Assembly (NCBI GenBank): GCA_052273485.1 | Contig: DAVZID010000037.1 | Span: 1 to 32,798, forward strand | Direction: 5' to 3' | DNA length: 32,798 bases | From: Anthropogastromicrobium sp052273485 | GTDB lineage: Bacteria; Bacillota; Clostridia; Lachnospirales; Lachnospiraceae | Part shown: piece after piece, positions 25,741 through 32,736 of the stretch | Layout: each line of letters begins with the position of its first letter | How positions within the stretch are numbered: the first letter of the stretch is position 1 | The notes under the pieces: model-generated | Database searches by the model: none | Seen by the model: only the letters and a program-made list of their open reading frames with translations | Told to the model about the DNA's origin: nothing | Made by a program: the position numbers and the translations under genes

Positions 25741-25807
25741 ATTGTACGGCAGGGCCTATCTTCCGTAAAGTACGCACAAAATTGTGCTATTGTTACCAAG
25801 AGGTAAC
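25741..25807 (-). promoter_or_regulatory. Regulon promoter A, drives the SirTM operon
   Basis: Reading on the minus strand: GTTACC-N4-GGTAAC palindrome (25792-25807, strand-symmetric), then GCACAA-TT-TTGTGC (25774-25787), then CGTAC, then -35 TTTACG (25764-25769), 17-bp spacer, -10 TACAAT (25741-25746). The same layout occurs at two other promoters in this window. The palindromes lie just upstream of the -35, as expected for an activator or a roadblock. Confidence 0.8.
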
Positions 25808-25809
25808 AA

Positions 25810-27120
25810 TTAAAGCGCAGCGATCCATCGGCCAGCCTCCCGCCCCAAGGTCTGCGCCATGCTGATACTCTGCCCTGGGAGAGATGTGGTGTACTGGAAC
25901 CCAAACCGGCCGCCGCTGCAATTCCCAGTGGCAAACAAGCCGGGGATTGGTTCAAAATCTTCTCCCAAGACCTGTTGATGTTCGTCGATCATCAATCCAC
26001 TGACCGTTACCAGCAGTTTCAAAGACTGCCCACCTGGGGTATGACTGTCTTTTCGTGTCCCGCAGGCATAAAAGGGGGGCTGTTCAATGGGAAAGAGCAG
26101 ATGGGCGTCTTTCCCAAAGTCCGTGTCCCGTCCAGTGTGGCACATGGCATTGTAGCGGGCAACTTCCTGCAAGAAAGTCTGCCGATCTTCCTGCATTTCA
26201 AATAAGGAAGCAGCCAGTTTCTCCAGTGTGTCCCCACAGTACAACGGGCGTACTGCCCCGGCCTTGTCTTGAACCTGAACGCTCTGACCCTGACTTTGTC
26301 GGGCCTGTTCCAACGCCCGATCCAATTTTTCACACTCTTTCGGATCGGTATAGTCAAATACCGCATGACAAGGAGCCTGATAGGTTACTTGTTCCCGGAT
26401 GCGGCTGTCAAAGATTCCCCAAAGCATCCCGTTTGGCTGTTTGGCACCGGGGATGGCAGCCAGGATATGGGTGCCGAAGCCTTCGTCAGAATACCGCTTT
26501 CCATGTTTGTTGACCCGTAAGACAGCAGTGGAGCCGATAAGGTCAAAACCAGGGAAGGAGTAGTTTCCTCCCATAGCAGCGTGGGAGCGGGGTTCCAATC
26601 TGCCGCCTGCCCAAGTTCCCATCTGGATGCCGCTACCATCCCAACCATGACCGCTCCAGTCTCCCCCGTCAATGAGATCGGCGGACTCAGCCAGAAGATC
26701 CCGGCACATCTCCACATTTTTACTGTAATCCCCGGCGGCCAGAAGCACGCCTTTTGCGGCCTGGAACCGACAGTAAGTACCATCAGGAAGCCGCCCAATT
26801 ACACCGGTCACGCATCCAGCGGCTTTTGTCAGCTGACAAGCTTTGGTTCCGAAGAAAAACCGGGCACCTCGCTCCCGTGCCAGCCGTTGATTTCCCTTTA
26901 CCGCCTTGTTTTGTAGAGCCACCCCCATATTAGGCGTACCGGGCCAGGCTTTCAGCCCGTTGAGGGACTTGGGGAAGTTGGGGCTGGGTGGAATCAGCAT
27001 AGGATGGATGTGATCCCGTTCCTCTTGAGAAAGAGGTTCCAGAAACCAGTCAAAACAATCCCCGCATTGCTGGGCATAGGTGCGGATCAGGGGGACATTG
27101 GAGCGGTTCCCGGTGCGCAG
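25810..27120 (-). pseudogene. Fumarate reductase-type flavoprotein, N-terminally truncated
   Basis: The frame is open from about 27120 (LRTGNRSNVPLI) to 25810. It has the middle and C-terminal parts of an FAD-binding_2 flavoprotein, including the substrate/cap region (GNYSFPGFDLIG, VNKHGKRYSDEGFG) and the FAD-contacting end GLFATGNCSGGRFG... GQSISMAQTLGREAG. The N-terminal Rossmann GxGxxG needed to hold FAD is missing, because the front of the gene has been replaced by the front of ribU. The ATG at 27000 has no good site. It is not expected to make a working enzyme. Confidence 0.8.
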
Positions 27121-27389
27121 CTGCCAATCAGATTCATAAGTTCCCCCACAAAAGCGGTCTCCGTTCCTTGAAGCAGCACCTTCAGCAGAAGTTTTACGGC
27201 AATCACCCCACCGCCGCTGATAGGTCCCAGAAAGAACCCCGCAAACACGGCTGGAAGTTCTGAGATGTCAAACTTCAGGAATGTGGGAGCAAAGGGCAGC
27301 GGCACATTGATGGACATGAGAACGGCGGAGAACGCACCCAGCATACTGATAAACGCAATGGTTTTTACATTAAGTTGTTTGGTTTTCAT
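27087..27389 (-). pseudogene. ribU: Riboflavin ECF transporter S component RibU, 3' truncated
   Basis: The 100-residue product starts MKTKQLNVKTIAFISMLGA, contains SINVPLPFAPTFLKFDISELPAVFAGFFLGP and ends abnormally after FVGELMNLIG. RibU has about 190 residues and six membrane helices; only about three remain. AAGGAG lies 10 bases before the ATG, and an FMN riboswitch and terminator precede it. The rest is lost in a deletion that joins it, out of frame, to a flavoprotein gene at about 27110-27120. Confidence 0.8.
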
Positions 27390-27416
27390 AAAAGTCTCGC
27401 TCCTTTGTGTCGAGGG

Positions 27417-27452
27417 GAGAAAAAAGACTCTGAAGGATAATCCTCCAGAGCC
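27417..27452 (-). terminator. Expression-platform terminator of the FMN riboswitch
   Basis: On the minus strand the hairpin GGCTCTGGAGGATTATCCTT with CAGAGTC (27426-27452) is followed by T6. It lies between the aptamer and the ribU start and would stop transcription when FMN is bound. Confidence 0.85.
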
Positions 27453-27458
27453 TTTTGT

Positions 27459-27565
27459 ATCTTCTTTCATCCGGACTGTACCGTCGGTATCGGAATTACA
27501 CCGATTCATGCCTTGCGGCTTGCGGACTATACCGCCGGTGGGGAATTGCACCCCGCCCCGAAGAT
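27459..27565 (-). promoter_or_regulatory. FMN riboswitch (RFN element)
   Basis: The minus strand carries the conserved RFN blocks in order: ATCTTCGGGGCGGGGTG, AATTCCCCACCGGCGGT, TAGTCCGC, CGGTGTAATTCCGATACCGA, CGGTACAGTCCGGATGAAAG and AAGAT closing the P1 stem. It senses FMN and is followed by a terminator ahead of ribU. The gene it controls is now truncated. Confidence 0.95.
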
Positions 27566-27579
27566 TGTTATGGATTTTT

Positions 27580-27981
27580 TTACAGGTTGTACTCCTGTGG
27601 AGGGTTGCCGGAAAAGTCGGCAATTACCGCATGGGCATTGGCCAGATAGAACACCTCGAAGATGGGATTATCAGCGGTCTGATACTGTCCCTTGACGATA
27701 GGGTTCTGGATGCACATTTCCTTGACAGCCATGTTGTTCTCAAAGACTGCCTTGCCGTTCAGACGAATCCATGCATAGGTAGGGCTGGACACGGAGATCT
27801 CCACTTCAGGGTTGGCCTGCATATCCTTGAAAACATCCTTCTGATTGTTGGTGCAGAACCAGAGCTTTCCGTCCTGCTCCCCAGCGAACATGAAGGGGCG
27901 GCACTTTGCCTTTCCGTCCCGACCTACAGTGGCCAGATACTGCACAGGGTTCTCATTCAGGAATTTAACAACTTCGTTCAT
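27580..27981 (-). CDS. PPOX-type FMN-binding protein
   Basis: The 133-residue protein reads as a pyridoxamine 5'-phosphate oxidase-like split barrel: YLATVGRDGKAKCRPF near the N-terminus, LWFCTNNQKDVF, and WIRLNGKAVFE. Such small proteins in Clostridia bind FMN or related flavins and act in redox or detoxification; the substrate is unknown. GGAGG lies 9 bases before the ATG. It has its own promoter of the shared regulon (28039-28105) and a 5' hairpin CAAAGGG/CCCTTTG at 28008-28026. The FMN riboswitch begins 15 bases after its stop. Confidence 0.85.
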   Translation of the reverse strand: MNEVVKFLNENPVQYLATVGRDGKAKCRPFMFAGEQDGKLWFCTNNQKDVFKDMQANPEVEISVSSPTYAWIRLNGKAVFENNMAVKEMCIQNPIVKGQYQTADNPIFEVFYLANAHAVIADFSGNPPQEYNL

Positions 27982-28038
27982 AGTAATTTACCTCCAAATT
28001 TTTTATTCAAAGGGATATTCCCTTTGTTTGTTAATTAA

Positions 28039-28105
28039 ATTGTATCAACACTTTTTATTGCTGTGAAGTACGCACAATATTGTGGTATAGTTACCAGATG
28101 GTAAC
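28039..28105 (-). promoter_or_regulatory. Regulon promoter B, drives the PPOX gene
   Basis: On the minus strand: GTTACC-N4-GGTAAC (28090-28105), CACAATATTGTG perfect palindrome (28073-28084), CGTAC, -35 TTCACA (28062-28067), 17-bp spacer, -10 TACAAT (28039-28044). Spacing of every block equals that of promoter A. Confidence 0.82.
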
Positions 28106-28114
28106 GATTGGACT

Positions 28115-29050
28115 TTAGAACTTGCCGTTCTCGTTCTGCCAATCGGATTCATCGGCCAGATTTTCAATCACATCCCAATGCTCGGCGATCTTGCCATTCT
28201 CCACACGGAACAGATCATAATAGGTAACAGGGACTCCGCCAAGCGTTCCCTCGCTGGCAACAAGGACAAAGTTGCCCTGTCCAAGCAGCAAGTGAATCTC
28301 GTTATAGATCATGTCGATGCCCTGCTCGGCATAGGCATCCAGTGCATCTCCGAGACCGTCCAGCCCATCGGCAATGCCGGTGTTGTGCTGAATGTAGGCG
28401 TTGCCGTTGAAATAGGAGGTCAGAGCATCCGGGTTCTTCCCCATCAGCACATCTTCCACAAAGTTCTGAACCAGTTGCTTATTCTCCGCAGTCTTGTCCA
28501 GATCAGTCACATTGGTTGCACCGTCCGTCTGTGTGTGTCCAGAAGGATTCGGCTCAGCCAGAGCCGCCAGATTGTCCCAATGCTCAGCGATCTTGCCGTC
28601 CTCATCGAAGCGGAAGATGTCAAAAGCAACCTGCTCACCAGCACCGGCAAAGTTATAGATGGTCTGGAGGAACACCTTATCGCCATCTTCAAAAGAACGG
28701 ATATTGTTCACAGTGGTCTTAACCTCGGCAGAGGCCAGGTATTCAACGGAACTGATGAACGCATCTGGGCCAGTACCATAGGCCAAATTGTGCTGGATAT
28801 AACCGTCAGCCAGCAGTTCACGGGCTGTTTCTGTATCGCCAGTGGCAAAAGTGCCAATGAGGGCCAGAGCCTTGTCAATCTGGCTCTGCTCCACAGGCTG
28901 CTCGACCGACTCGTTGGACTGCGTGACCGAAGTTTCCGGTGTGCTGCTCGGCTTGGTGGTGGAAGTGGTGTTTACGCTAGTGGAGCAGCCAGCCAGCATA
29001 ACGGCTGCAAGGGAAAGGAAAAGAATGCCTGCGATCAGCTTTTTCATCAT
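28115..29050 (-). CDS. Lipoprotein with two SnoaL/NTF2-like domains
   Basis: A lipoprotein signal (KKLIAGILFLSLAAVMLAGC, lipobox LAGC) is followed by a Ser/Thr-rich linker and two SnoaL-like repeats. Each has a YIQHN segment and ends in a FR-(F/V)E-DGKIAEHWD-type motif (FDEDGKIAEHWDN and VENGKIAEHWDV). It should sit on the outer face of the membrane. Function of such doubled SnoaL lipoproteins is unknown; a small hydrophobic ligand is usual for the fold. AGGAGA lies 6 bases before the first ATG. It follows the NAD(P)-binding gene by 47 bases with no terminator, so it shares promoter C. Confidence 0.85.
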   Translation of the reverse strand: MMKKLIAGILFLSLAAVMLAGCSTSVNTTSTTKPSSTPETSVTQSNESVEQPVEQSQIDKALALIGTFATGDTETARELLADGYIQHNLAYGTGPDAFISSVEYLASAEVKTTVNNIRSFEDGDKVFLQTIYNFAGAGEQVAFDIFRFDEDGKIAEHWDNLAALAEPNPSGHTQTDGATNVTDLDKTAENKQLVQNFVEDVLMGKNPDALTSYFNGNAYIQHNTGIADGLDGLGDALDAYAEQGIDMIYNEIHLLLGQGNFVLVASEGTLGGVPVTYYDLFRVENGKIAEHWDVIENLADESDWQNENGKF

Positions 29051-29097
29051 GATAATCTCCTTTGTTTTTTTGTTGGGTAAACTGAATGGGTTACAAC

Positions 29098-29727
29098 TTA
29101 GGCACGAACAACAGAAATCCTCTGCTGGTCATGGCCGCCATTTACGGCTTCATCGACCATGGCGATGGCATAGTCGGCATAGCTGATGATGCTTTCGCCA
29201 CGACTGTTCAGAGTCAATTCCTCTCCGCCCAAAATATACTTGCCGGTGCGCTCACCCTCGGCCTGGAAGTCACCAGCAGGACTGATGTAAGTCCACTTCA
29301 CATCCTTGCGCTCCCGCAGTTCCGTCAGGGCCTTGCCCATGTTGGAAGCCAAAGGCTTGAACATATCGGGGAAGTCAGGGCCGTCCATGACCTGAGCGGT
29401 ATGCTCCGCATTCACATACAGGCTGCCGGCCCCGCCAACCACCAGCAGACGGGTAGCCGTACCGCTGAGAATGTCGCACAGGTGCTTGAGAGAAGTGCTA
29501 TGCAGCGGAAGGGTCTCCTCTGTCCAGGCACCAAAAGCGTCGATGACCACATCGAACCTTTTCAGGTCTGCGGTGGTGAGATCGAACAGATCCTTGTTGA
29601 TGACCTGAGCGGCCTCGGATTTGTTCTCCTCCCGCACAATGGCGGTCACATCCAGCTTGCGGCTCAAGGCCTCTTTCACGATCAGCCGACCAGCTTTTCC
29701 ATTTGCGCATACAACTGCAATCTTCAT
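29098..29727 (-). CDS. NAD(P)-binding (NmrA/SDR-like) oxidoreductase
   Basis: The 209-residue protein starts MKIAVVCANGKAGRLIVKEAL, a Rossmann dinucleotide site of the atypical SDR/NmrA type, and contains VVIDAFGAWTEE, RLLVVGGAGSLY and WTYISPAGDF. It probably binds NAD(P)H and acts on, or senses, small redox compounds. I chose ATG 29727 (AAGGAGG upstream). A second in-frame start at 29793 also has AGGAGG and would add 22 residues (MSFFGKLFHKN...). It is the first gene behind promoter C and divergent from the HxlR gene. Confidence 0.85.
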   Translation of the reverse strand: MKIAVVCANGKAGRLIVKEALSRKLDVTAIVREENKSEAAQVINKDLFDLTTADLKRFDVVIDAFGAWTEETLPLHSTSLKHLCDILSGTATRLLVVGGAGSLYVNAEHTAQVMDGPDFPDMFKPLASNMGKALTELRERKDVKWTYISPAGDFQAEGERTGKYILGGEELTLNSRGESIISYADYAIAMVDEAVNGGHDQQRISVVRA

Positions 29728-29848
29728 AGTTTTTTCCTCCTTGTGATTTTGAATAGTATTGTTTTTGTGGAACAGTTTTCCGAAAAAGCTCATGGGGAAA
29801 ACCTCCTGTTTTTTCTGGAATCGGGGTGTTCCCCGTCCTTGTGATTAC

Positions 29849-29940
29849 ATGATAGCGCAGGGAAAGCGGGTTGAAAAGTACGCACAATATTGTGGTATAG
29901 GTACTTCTGGGTAACAATTACACGGTTACCTGAGGGAAAC
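29849..29940 (-). promoter_or_regulatory. Regulon promoter C with tandem palindromes
   Basis: On the minus strand: a first palindrome GTTTCC-N4-GGTAAC (29925-29940), a second degenerate one GTTACC-N4-AGTACC (29900-29915), CACAATATTGTG (29883-29894), CGTAC, -35 TTTTCA (29872-29877), 17-bp spacer, -10 TATCAT (29849-29854). It serves the oxidoreductase and lipoprotein genes and lies between them and the divergent HxlR gene. Confidence 0.78.
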
Positions 29941-29998
29941 AATTTGATGTTTTCGGGGTTTTTTTATGGTTGATGGGACAAAAAATTTTTTGTTTTTC

Positions 29999-30028
29999 TT
30001 GACACCTCCACTGCGCTTACAGTACAAT
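29999..30028 (+). promoter_or_regulatory. Promoter of the HxlR regulator
   Basis: TTGACA (29999-30004), 18-bp spacer, TACAAT (30023-30028) on the plus strand, about 48 bases before the gene start. Downstream, CTATA and TATAG half-sites flank the likely start of transcription (30032-30057) and may be an autoregulatory site. Confidence 0.7.
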
Positions 30029-30075
30029 AAGGCTATACAGTCCAAAAAGAAACTATAGAAGAACGGAGGGATCAC

Positions 30076-30405
30076 ATGGCAACCGTAACAAAAGAACTTC
30101 CGGCTTGTCCGGTGGAAACAACGCTCACTTTGATCAGTGATAAGTGGAAGGTGCTGGTTCTCCGAGATTTAATGCCGGGAACCAAACGCTTCGGTGAATT
30201 AAAAAAATCTATCGGCAATGTAAGCCAGAAGGTATTGACAGCGCAGCTTCGTCAAATGGAGGAAAATGGACTGCTAATTCGCACTGTGTATCCAGAGGTT
30301 CCGCCGCGTGTGGAATACACATTAACAGAATTGGGATATAGTTTGAAGCCGATTCTGGATGCAATGAGGGATTGGGGAGAGAATTACAAGGCACAAAATG
30401 AGTAA
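30076..30405 (+). CDS. HxlR-family transcriptional regulator
   Basis: The 109-residue protein is a full-length HxlR winged helix: CPVETTLTLISDKWKVLVLRDL, FGELKKSIGNVSQKVLTAQL (recognition helix) and the wing around YPEVPPRVEYTLTELG. An N-terminal cysteine (Cys11) is at the position used for redox sensing in relatives such as YodB and HypR. GGAGG lies 6 bases before the ATG. It is divergent from the oxidoreductase operon and is the obvious candidate regulator of the three promoters with shared palindromes. Confidence 0.9.
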   Translation: MATVTKELPACPVETTLTLISDKWKVLVLRDLMPGTKRFGELKKSIGNVSQKVLTAQLRQMEENGLLIRTVYPEVPPRVEYTLTELGYSLKPILDAMRDWGENYKAQNE

Positions 30406-30453
30406 TATACAGATACTGGCAAGCAATGCCCCTGGATAGCCATTCGGCTTCCG

Positions 30454-30520
30454 GCGCTGCTTGTTGAGGGTTCCCCAAAAGCTCCCTTGAACGCAGAATT
30501 TCATTCTGTGGCTGCGCGTC
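30454..30520. repeat. Mobile-element-linked motif, copy 2
   Basis: CTGCTTGTTGAGGGTTCCCC, CTCCCTT, GAACGC and GGCTGCGC recur here in the same order and spacing style as at 19365-19440. It lies beyond the end of the relaxase remnant. The two copies are diverged and bracket about 11 kb. Confidence 0.5.
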
Positions 30521-30536
30521 CGTTGGACGCTTTGAA

Positions 30537-30570
30537 CCATGCCCTGGCTTACCGCTGGGCATGGTCTTTT
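30537..30570 (+). terminator. Intrinsic terminator after the HxlR gene
   Basis: CCATGCCC (30537-30544) pairs with GGGCATGG (30557-30564), then TCTTTTT. It overlaps the stop of the relaxase fragment on the other strand. Confidence 0.7.
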
Positions 30571-31020
30571 TCTTTTTCTGCATGGTGTTCCGCCTCCATA
30601 TTCAGCAGACGATCCACGTTGGCCTTTGCCGTCAGCAGCTCCCGCATTTCTTCACGGGAGCGCCGATATTCGGCATAGGCTTTTTTCTTTTCCTCCAAAA
30701 CCTTGGCATACTCGGTCTGCAAGCTCTTGACAGCAGGCAGCTTCTTGACGCCCATATCGTCAAAGGCGTTCTTAGCTGCCTTATGAAGCAAAATGTCCGC
30801 CTCATGCTCCGCCAGAAATTTTTTAGAATAACCGGCCTTGCGATAGGCCACATAGACCTCACGGGTTTTGGCATAGTTGATGATATGATTCCGCAGAACA
30901 GCGATCTCCGCCATGCGTTTCTCTGCCGCCTTGATCTCGCCGACAGCTCGTTGTGATGGGCCGTGGCCGCAGCTGCTCCCGATGGGAAGGCTTTGCCTGA
31001 TCGCCCAGCCATTTGTTATA
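30549..31020 (-). pseudogene. Relaxase (Tn1549-type mobilisation nuclease), C-terminal remnant
   Basis: From about 30947 the frame reads EIKAAEKRMAEIAVLRNHI ... GYSKKFLAEHEADILLH ... EEMRELLTAKANVDRLLNME, the C-terminal helical tail of Tn1549-like relaxases. Upstream the matching sequence lies in another frame (FPSGAAAATAHHNELSAR), so there is a frameshift near 30950, and the catalytic N-terminal domain is absent. A relic. Confidence 0.75.
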
Positions 31021-31062
31021 GTTTTTCCCATGAGGCTTTGGATTTTCTACAATAGATGATAG

Positions 31063-31104
31063 TCATAGGCTCGATTTCTTCCGTTTCTTGCTCATTCTCG
31101 GCAT
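31063..31104 (-). pseudogene. Start of a small mobilisation gene, cut after 13 codons
   Basis: AAAGGAGG precedes an ATG at 31104 reading MPRMSKKRKK and then SSL-stop. The first ten residues match the start of the small basic protein encoded next to the relaxase in Tn1549-like elements. The rest is lost in the deletion that also removed the relaxase front. Confidence 0.45.
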
Positions 31105-31285
31105 ATCAATCCTCCTTTCTGTTTGAAAATAAAAAAACCACAGGAAAGATACTCAGAGCCTTGTTTCTGTCATTTCTCAGGGCGAAAATCGGGCAAAATT
31201 GCCTTTCTAAGCCTTTCAAAAAATCACACAAGGTATTTGTACTAACCTGTGGTTATGTATGAAATTGTGTGGTTTGGGATAACAA
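31105..31285. other. Non-coding stretch with a distal inverted repeat
   Basis: AACCACAGG (31137-31145) and CCTGTGGTT (31246-31254) are 9-bp inverted repeats about 100 bases apart. This lies upstream of the mobilisation remnants where an oriT might be expected, but no nick site can be named. No gene seen. Confidence 0.3.
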
Positions 31286-31311
31286 AAAACATCGTATTTC
31301 TACGATGTTTT
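31286..31311. terminator. Bidirectional terminator
   Basis: AAAACATCGTA (31286-31296) pairs with TACGATGTTTT (31301-31311) around TTTC. On the minus strand it is followed by further T residues, so it would end transcription from the hydrolase side. Confidence 0.65.
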
Positions 31312-31368
31312 CTGCGTTCTAATAGATTATTGATTATCTGCGTAAAACTGAAATTTTCTATTCTTAAG

Positions 31369-31665
31369 TCATAGCTTACTGACCAATTCTTCTATCAAAG
31401 AGTTTACCTCTTCCGGTGCATCGGTGTTTGAATTGTGCCCCGCATTATTTATCCATGCAATAGGAATACCTGATTTCTTATGCCACGCTTTGTTGTAGCG
31501 GATGCAGGAACCCGCATGATCTTTTTCTCCACATATCAACTGTGCGGGGCATCTAATTTCATATGGAAGATTAGCTTCCATTGCTTCGGCTAATATTTTG
31601 AAACCATGACCAGAGATTTTTGCGTACCTTTCCTGGTCACCATCGTAAGTCATCATAAACATATC
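31369..31665 (-). pseudogene. Alpha/beta hydrolase, C-terminal third only
   Basis: The frame TYDGDQERYAKISGHGFKIL ... PAQLICGEKDHAGS ... INNAGHNSNTDAPEEVN carries the acid (GEKD) and histidine (AGHNSN) of an alpha/beta hydrolase. The nucleophile-elbow half is missing. It joins another truncated gene at about 31660. Confidence 0.75.
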
Positions 31666-31870
31666 TGCTAACAGCATCCCATGCTTCACCGCAGAACTTC
31701 CCATTCATCAGATGGTAGAAATCATCTCTCTCACTTGTTCTTTTCAGAAGAAAAGTGTCTCCCACCTTAAAGCAAGGACATGAACCAGATTTTGGATTTG
31801 CAAGATATTTTTCTTGTAAATCGGGAAATACTTTTGTTTCTAATACTGTTATCGTACATTCATGTTGCAT
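31637..31870 (-). pseudogene. TIGR04076-family protein, 3' truncated
   Basis: MQHECTITVLETKVFPDLQ, CPCFKVGDTF and FCGEAWDAVSRYVY match the TIGR04076 family (small proteins of unknown role, about 90-110 residues). After YVY the frame leaves the family and stops after DDLRW, where the hydrolase sequence begins in another frame. GAGGAG lies 8 bases before the ATG, so it may still be translated. Confidence 0.65.
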
Positions 31871-31905
31871 ATTATCAACTCCTCGTCAAATTCCAGTTTT
31901 CAGTC

Positions 31906-32229
31906 TTATCCCAAATCTTGAATATTCATCTTATCAAGCTGCTTGTTCTTCTTGATTTTTTCTCTACAAGCAACATAAATCACGCTTAAAATGATTGTTG
32001 GAATATTTGCCATAAGCCAAACCAATAACATTGACAAGACAAATCCGAAATCCACTCCCTCTGACGGAGCCATCATATTTAATGGGTAAATGAGGGAAAA
32101 GAGAAACGATAGGATAGGTAAAATTCGCCCTAACCATTTATTCTCTTTCCTTGATAAAAAAATCTGCAATAAGAAAATTCCTACTCCTAACACAAGAAAT
32201 ATCAAAATTGTTGTTACTATATTAGCCAT
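31906..32229 (-). CDS. Small membrane protein in an operon with DUF2089
   Basis: The 107-residue protein has three likely membrane helices (about 3-25, 36-56 and 64-88) and a basic cytosolic tail (CREKIKKNKQLDK). Its ATG overlaps the end of the DUF2089 gene by 8 bases, so the two are co-translated. I do not recognise a family. Regulator-plus-membrane-protein pairs of this kind are common in Firmicutes envelope stress units. Confidence 0.75.
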   Translation of the reverse strand: MANIVTTILIFLVLGVGIFLLQIFLSRKENKWLGRILPILSFLFSLIYPLNMMAPSEGVDFGFVLSMLLVWLMANIPTIILSVIYVACREKIKKNKQLDKMNIQDLG

Positions 32230-32533
32230 TTATTCCTACCTCTTTCTTAATTTTTTTGTATTCGCCAATCAATATTTTAGCTGTATCAAAATCCAGCTTA
32301 TCATTAATGGCAAGCCTTTTTATCAAAGCAATATATGGCTCGTTTTCTGTACTGTCGCTGACTTGAATTTTCTGAATGAGTTTATCCAATCTCAATCTTA
32401 CTGTCGGATAGGTGACTTCGTATTGTCTTGCCATTTCTTTAAGTGAACCCGAAGCCAAAAGAAATTTTTTGATGAACACAACATCTTCATCATCTAAATT
32501 CCCAATCCACTCTGGAATTACTTGTAATGCCAT
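32222..32533 (-). CDS. DUF2089-family putative transcription regulator
   Basis: The 103-residue protein has PEWIGNLDDEDVVFIKKFLLASGSLKEMA, YEVTYPTVRLRLDKLI and a C-terminal helical segment, as in DUF2089, which resembles an HTH regulator (sigma-factor-like turn). I chose ATG 32533, with GGAGG 6 bases upstream. A promoter with an internal palindrome precedes it. Confidence 0.85.
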   Translation of the reverse strand: MALQVIPEWIGNLDDEDVVFIKKFLLASGSLKEMARQYEVTYPTVRLRLDKLIQKIQVSDSTENEPYIALIKRLAINDKLDFDTAKILIGEYKKIKKEVGING

Positions 32534-32562
32534 CAAACCCCTCCTTAATTTTAATTTTATTC

Positions 32563-32591
32563 AGTGTATCATTTAACATTGTTAAAGTCAA
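32563..32591 (-). promoter_or_regulatory. Promoter of the DUF2089 unit with palindromic operator
   Basis: On the minus strand TTGACT (32586-32591), 17-bp spacer, TACACT (32563-32568). The spacer contains a perfect 13-base palindrome, TTAACA-A-TGTTAA (32573-32585), well placed for repression, perhaps by the DUF2089 protein itself. Confidence 0.75.
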
Positions 32592-32679
32592 TACTTATGT
32601 GATAATTCATTTTTCTTTTACATTTCAGCTATAACCACTTCCATTACACTCACGACTTAATGACTTCTTGAATACTTCC

Positions 32680-32725
32680 CGAAAAAGAAAAACTGCCATC
32701 AATTAAGACAGCAGTTTCTTTTCGG
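32680..32725. terminator. Bidirectional terminator between two minus-strand genes
   Basis: A-rich left arm and T-rich right arm around AACTGC/GCAGTT (about 32691-32717), with CGAAAA and TTTTCG outside. On either strand the stem is followed by a T run. Confidence 0.6.
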
Positions 32726-32736
32726 CTGGTATGCTA

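Noticed and set aside
25731..25955. Minus-strand frame of 74 codons across promoter A
   Set aside because: It is a shadow frame over the flavoprotein end and the regulon operator; no motif or site.
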